Assembly (NCBI GenBank): GCA_963649615.1 | Contig: CAVJIN010000014.1 | Span: 1-34,392, forward strand | Length of the DNA: 34,392 nucleotides | Direction of reading: 5' to 3' | Origin: UBA9732 sp963649615 | Lineage (GTDB): Bacteria > Spirochaetota > Spirochaetia > Sphaerochaetales > Sphaerochaetaceae | Shown: positions 31,347 to 34,392 of the stretch, piece by piece | Layout: the number at the start of each line of letters is the position of its first letter | Numbering within the stretch: position 1 is the stretch's first letter | Position numbers and translations under genes: made by a program | Notes under the pieces: model-generated | Seen by the model: the letters and a program-made list of their open reading frames with translations, nothing else | Told to the model about the DNA's origin: nothing | The model's database searches: none

Positions 31347-32814
31347 GTTTCCAGAAAGATTTTGTGAAAAGAGAATATACTGTGAAAAGTTCTAATCTGC
31401 CTGCAAGCATGAGAAAACTGAAGAGCCATTTTGCCCATGCCGGGAAGATTGCAAAGCTTCCGGTTGGCCCGGTCTTGCCAAATCCTAGCCCAATGTTCCC
31501 AAGACAGAGAAGTGTGGAGGAAAAGCAGGTTTCAATATCGGTTCCAGAAAGTGCGACTATAACAGAAGAGATAATCCACGTGGCAAGATACATGCAAACG
31601 AATGTTGCTATGGATGAGAGAGTCTCTTCATCCATGGTGCCCTCATTTGTCTTGATTGTGCATACTGCGGATGGATGTAAATTCCTTTGTATTGACCTTT
31701 TACCCATCTTGAAGACTGTAGAAACACGAATGACTTTAATTCCGCCTCCTGTGGATCCTGCACAGCCTCCAACAAACATGGTTATTACTATTAGCATTAC
31801 TGCAAAAGTTGGCCATAAAAGGTAGTCTGTGGAGGAAAATCCTGTTGTTGTTAGAATTGAGGCTACGTTGAAGCAACTGTATCTAAAAGCAACGAGTAAA
31901 TTTGGATAAATATGTTTTACGCAAAGTTGCACAGCAGCAAGTGCTGAGCAGATGAACCATATAGATAGGTACCATTTTAATTCTGTGTCTTGAAGACTTT
32001 GTTTTATTTTTCCTGTGAGTGCTTTGTAATACAATGAAAAGTTAATGCCACCAATGAGCATGAATGCTGTGACAATGGCATCTACATAGGCGCTATTGTA
32101 TGCTCCAATTGATGTGTTCTTTACACTAAAGCCTGCAGTGGAGATAGTTGAGAACGTGATTGTGACAGCATCAAAGATATCTAGACCGCCAATTTTTAAC
32201 AGCACACATTGCAACAACGATAGCCCAAAATAGATTAACCATAAGATTTTTGCAGTACTTTTGGTCTTTGGGGTAAGTTTTCCCTTTACTGGACCTACTG
32301 ACTCTGTCCCAACCAAAAGGAAGGAACCTGCACCCATTTGTGAGCCAGAACCTATTGCTGGAAGGAGGGCAACAAATAAAACAACTATTCCCATTCCTCC
32401 TAACCAGTTTGTCATGCTGCGCCAAAACAAGATTCCCTTATAACAAGATTCTACTTCGCTGAGGGCTGTTGCTCCTGTTGTGGTGAATCCACTCATTATT
32501 TCAAAATACGCTGTGCTATATGATGGTACATCTCCTGAAAGAACTAGTGGGATTGCACCAAATGCGGTTGCAATAGCCCAAGTAAATACGACAAAGAGAT
32601 ATCCGTCTTTTGGAAGCAGTCCATTAAGGGTTTCTTTTCTTGATAAGATTAGAACTATTGCGCTAATCATAACCATTGTTGCTATGGTTGAGAGAAACGC
32701 CCTTACTGCAGATTCTTCTTCATAGTGAACGCTTACTCCTAATGGAATTAGCATAAGTAACGCCAGAAATATTATTATGGAGGCTAAGAGTCTTAAGTCT
32801 TTTCCTAGATGCAT
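31342..32814 (-). CDS. trkH: TrkH/KtrB-family potassium uptake membrane subunit
   Basis: This integral membrane channel imports K+ together with the cytoplasmic RCK protein encoded upstream. The 490 residues hold about ten hydrophobic segments and four selectivity-loop repeats, visible as GFTTTGAT near 110-117, STISTAGFS near 226-234, TTTGFSSTD near 323-331 and CLGNIGLGFG near 441-450; the central Gly is present in each. The length matches TrkH (483 in E. coli) more than KtrB. AAGGA about ten bases ahead supports the ATG. It follows trkA by 15 bases in one operon. Ion selectivity (K+ versus Na+) cannot be proven from this. Confidence 0.93.
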   Translation of the reverse strand: MHLGKDLRLLASIIIFLALLMLIPLGVSVHYEEESAVRAFLSTIATMVMISAIVLILSRKETLNGLLPKDGYLFVVFTWAIATAFGAIPLVLSGDVPSYSTAYFEIMSGFTTTGATALSEVESCYKGILFWRSMTNWLGGMGIVVLFVALLPAIGSGSQMGAGSFLLVGTESVGPVKGKLTPKTKSTAKILWLIYFGLSLLQCVLLKIGGLDIFDAVTITFSTISTAGFSVKNTSIGAYNSAYVDAIVTAFMLIGGINFSLYYKALTGKIKQSLQDTELKWYLSIWFICSALAAVQLCVKHIYPNLLVAFRYSCFNVASILTTTGFSSTDYLLWPTFAVMLIVITMFVGGCAGSTGGGIKVIRVSTVFKMGKRSIQRNLHPSAVCTIKTNEGTMDEETLSSIATFVCMYLATWIISSVIVALSGTDIETCFSSTLLCLGNIGLGFGKTGPTGSFAIFPAWAKWLFSFLMLAGRLELFTVYSLFTKSFWKR

Positions 32815-32829
32815 AATTATCTTTCCTTA

Positions 32830-34200
32830 TTAATTTTCCTTTGGTGTTGCTATTTCGAGCAACTCATGGATAAACTGCGAGGCTTTGCGTTCTATTACAA
32901 GAATTAGTTTGTCTTCTGGCTGGATTACGTAAAGTCCTCCGGGGATTGTTGTGCTTCCATTTTTCTTTGTTACGCCTGCTATGATGCCTTTTCCTCTCAT
33001 GTTTATTTCTTTTAGCGCTTTTCCTACAATCTTGGCTGTTTCTGGTACTTCGTATTCTAGGGCTTCTATTTGTCCGTCAAAGAGGGAATGCATGCTTGCT
33101 ATGTTCTGTCCATGCAAGTATTTCTTTATGGAATCAACTGTTACATCTTGGGTTGAGATGACACTATCTATTCCCATATGGCTAGCCATTCTAAGGTAGT
33201 TTGGGTTTCTGTTTACTAGTGCCATACTGTTTTTAACGCCAAAGTGCTTTGCATAGCTTGCAGTGATGATGTTTAGTTCGTCGCTGTCTGTTAGACACAA
33301 AAAGAGGTCTCTATTTGCTAGGTCTTCTTCCTCAAATATGCTTTCGTTTGTGATATCGGCATTAAGGACAAGGACATTAGGATATTTTGTGGCCATTGCT
33401 TGGCTGACTTCTTTTGACTTTTCTATTAGTACGAGGTTCTTGCGTTGGGCTTTGGTGAAGCGACAAATTAAGTAGTCTGAGACCTCGCCGGCGCCTACTA
33501 TGACTATTTTGCGTGGTTTTTGCTTTCTTCTGCCAACCGTCTTGAGGATGGCCTCAACGCTATCGTCTTTTGCTACAAGGCTTAAGGTGTCGCCTGGTAG
33601 GATGATTGTATCGCCACTTGGAACTATTGCTTGGCCGTTTCGATTTAAGGCTGCAATGATAAAGTTGCCTTCTATTTTTTGCCTGACTTCTTTGACAGGG
33701 AGTGTTGCGTATTGCGAGTTTGCTTCCACGTAGACGTTGTAAAGTACCAGCGAAGAGTTGTCAAAGGAGATGATATCGCTGTATATGCCACGTTCTATAT
33801 CCTGATATATGTGCTGTGCGGTTTCTTGGCTTGGATTTACCAGATGGCTGATTCCCATGAGCGAATTGGTGATGCCATTTGCACCTGTGTAAGAGAGGTT
33901 GCGAATTGAGGCTATTGTCAATGGCACCCTAAATTCCGATGCTGCTATGCCGCATGATACTAAGTTAGTTTCATCTGAACCTGTGAGTGCAATGAACGCG
34001 TGAGCCTCGTTAAGACCTGCTTTGCGCATGTCTTCAAGATTGGTTCCGCTTCCTGTGATGGCAAGGCAATCAACCTTTGACATTGCCTTACTTACGTCTT
34101 CAGCATGTTCATCAATAATGATGACATCTTTGTTCTCTTCTACTAAGTGCTTGGCCAGGCGTATTCCTCTGCGCCCTGCACCTAAAATTACAACCTTCAT
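32830..34200 (-). CDS. trkA: TrkA, two-domain RCK regulator of potassium transport
   Basis: This cytoplasmic nucleotide-binding ring subunit gates TrkH. The 456 residues comprise two TrkA_N/TrkA_C units. The first Rossmann loop is GAGRRG at 7-12, the second is VIVGAGEVSD near 230-239 (last Gly replaced by Ser). Each is followed by an RCK_C domain, with GDTLSLVAKDD near 203-213 and PEDKLILVIER near 428-438. The length is that of E. coli TrkA (458). I take ATG 34200, where the Rossmann fold begins, rather than the upstream in-frame codon at 34227. No Shine-Dalgarno site precedes it. It leads the operon with trkH. Confidence 0.95.
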   Translation of the reverse strand: MKVVILGAGRRGIRLAKHLVEENKDVIIIDEHAEDVSKAMSKVDCLAITGSGTNLEDMRKAGLNEAHAFIALTGSDETNLVSCGIAASEFRVPLTIASIRNLSYTGANGITNSLMGISHLVNPSQETAQHIYQDIERGIYSDIISFDNSSLVLYNVYVEANSQYATLPVKEVRQKIEGNFIIAALNRNGQAIVPSGDTIILPGDTLSLVAKDDSVEAILKTVGRRKQKPRKIVIVGAGEVSDYLICRFTKAQRKNLVLIEKSKEVSQAMATKYPNVLVLNADITNESIFEEEDLANRDLFLCLTDSDELNIITASYAKHFGVKNSMALVNRNPNYLRMASHMGIDSVISTQDVTVDSIKKYLHGQNIASMHSLFDGQIEALEYEVPETAKIVGKALKEINMRGKGIIAGVTKKNGSTTIPGGLYVIQPEDKLILVIERKASQFIHELLEIATPKEN

Positions 34201-34209
34201 AATGTTCGT

Positions 34210-34238
34210 ATGGTACACTAAAAGCAAAATTCTATCAA
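34210..34238 (-). promoter_or_regulatory. trkA promoter, near-leaderless geometry
   Basis: TTGATA (one mismatch), 17 bases, TACCAT on the minus strand, then nine bases to ATG 34200. The -10 matches four of six positions. Confidence 0.45.
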
Positions 34239-34261
34239 CTTTGAGACTGTGAAGAGGGGCA

Positions 34262-34290
34262 TTGACACTTTTTTGTAAAAAGCGTAACTT
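34262..34290 (+). promoter_or_regulatory. tRNA-Met promoter
   Basis: A perfect TTGACA, 17 bases, TAACTT, ending 14 bases ahead of the mature tRNA. Confidence 0.65.
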
Positions 34291-34304
34291 TACAAAGCAA
34301 TCGA

Positions 34305-34377
34305 CGCAGGGTGGAGCAGTTGGCAGCTCGCCAGGCTCATAACCTGGAGGCCGTAGGTTCGAGTCCTACCCCTGCTA
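34305..34377 (+). tRNA. Initiator-type tRNA-fMet (anticodon CAT)
   Basis: The cloverleaf is complete: acceptor pairs 2-71 to 7-66 (GCAGGG/CCCTGC), D stem GAGC/GCTC, anticodon stem CCAGG/CCTGG with loop CTCATAA, T stem GTAGG/CCTAC with loop TTCGAGT, discriminator A, CCA not encoded. Initiator features are the unpaired position 1-72 and the A11-U24 pair in the D stem, where elongators have pyrimidine-purine. Two points depart from the textbook initiator: position 1-72 is C-U, not C-A, and the first of the three conserved G-C pairs (29-41) is A-U. Confidence 0.92.
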
Positions 34378-34392
34378 AAAACGAAAACCCAC

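Noticed and set aside
31364..31825. 153-codon open frame on the + strand opposite trkH
   Set aside because: It is a shadow of a well-supported membrane protein gene; it has no ribosome site and no recognisable domain.
1..34392. Mobile elements, prophage genes, CRISPR arrays or a defence island
   Set aside because: No transposase, integrase, direct-repeat array or att-like duplication was seen; base composition and gene style look uniform. The nuclease and helicase genes are explained by repair and scavenging roles.

Overview
The window looks like a stable chromosomal segment of a low-to-moderate GC bacterium. It has dense housekeeping genes and no transposase, integrase, phage gene or CRISPR array. 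I infer a Treponema-like spirochaete. The grounds are the style of the uL13/uS9 proteins, a thiamine ABC operon of the type known in treponemes, a divergent AddB/AddA pair and the TrkA/TrkH pair. This assignment comes from remembered protein similarity only; no database was searched.

Layout. Positions 1-9957: glnS (-); then, on +, a PfkB sugar kinase, a membrane-anchored HtrA protease and uvrB; then a minus-strand thiamine ABC operon (thiB-thiP-ATPase) convergent with uvrB. Positions 10092-13264: a small membrane protein (+) facing the glycogen operon glgA-glgC (-). Positions 13427-16028: tRNA-Gly(CCC) (-), an M20 metallopeptidase (+) and a membrane-anchored NUC1 nuclease (-). Positions 16059-21928: the helicase-nuclease pair addB-addA (+). 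Positions 21892-24514: aroA, a degenerate flavodoxin-fold protein and a CPBP membrane protease, tightly packed on -. Positions 24632-29897: rimO-pcrA, a candidate structured RNA, rplM-rpsI and recX (+). Positions 29927-34238: a tandem-flavodoxin Fe-S-type protein and the K+ uptake pair trkA-trkH (-). The window ends with an initiator-type tRNA-Met (+).

DNA metabolism is well represented: UvrB, AddAB, PcrA, RecX and a nuclease. Carbon storage and uptake form a second theme (GlgA/GlgC, sugar kinase, thiamine import).

The most notable signal is in the gene starts. Genes inside operons usually have a clear AGGAGG-like site. Several operon-leading genes (htrA, the 129-residue membrane protein, glgA, the NUC1 gene, aroA, rimO, the tandem flavodoxin gene and trkA) have no such site. 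Instead each has a sigma70-like promoter whose -10 hexamer ends 6-9 bases before the start codon, as expected for leaderless or nearly leaderless mRNAs. Other points are an intrinsic terminator lying inside the 5' end of recX, a glgC terminator lying inside an opposing coding sequence, a compact unassigned RNA with its own promoter ahead of rplM, a divergent promoter pair that appears to share one -35 position, and an initiator tRNA with non-canonical identity elements.
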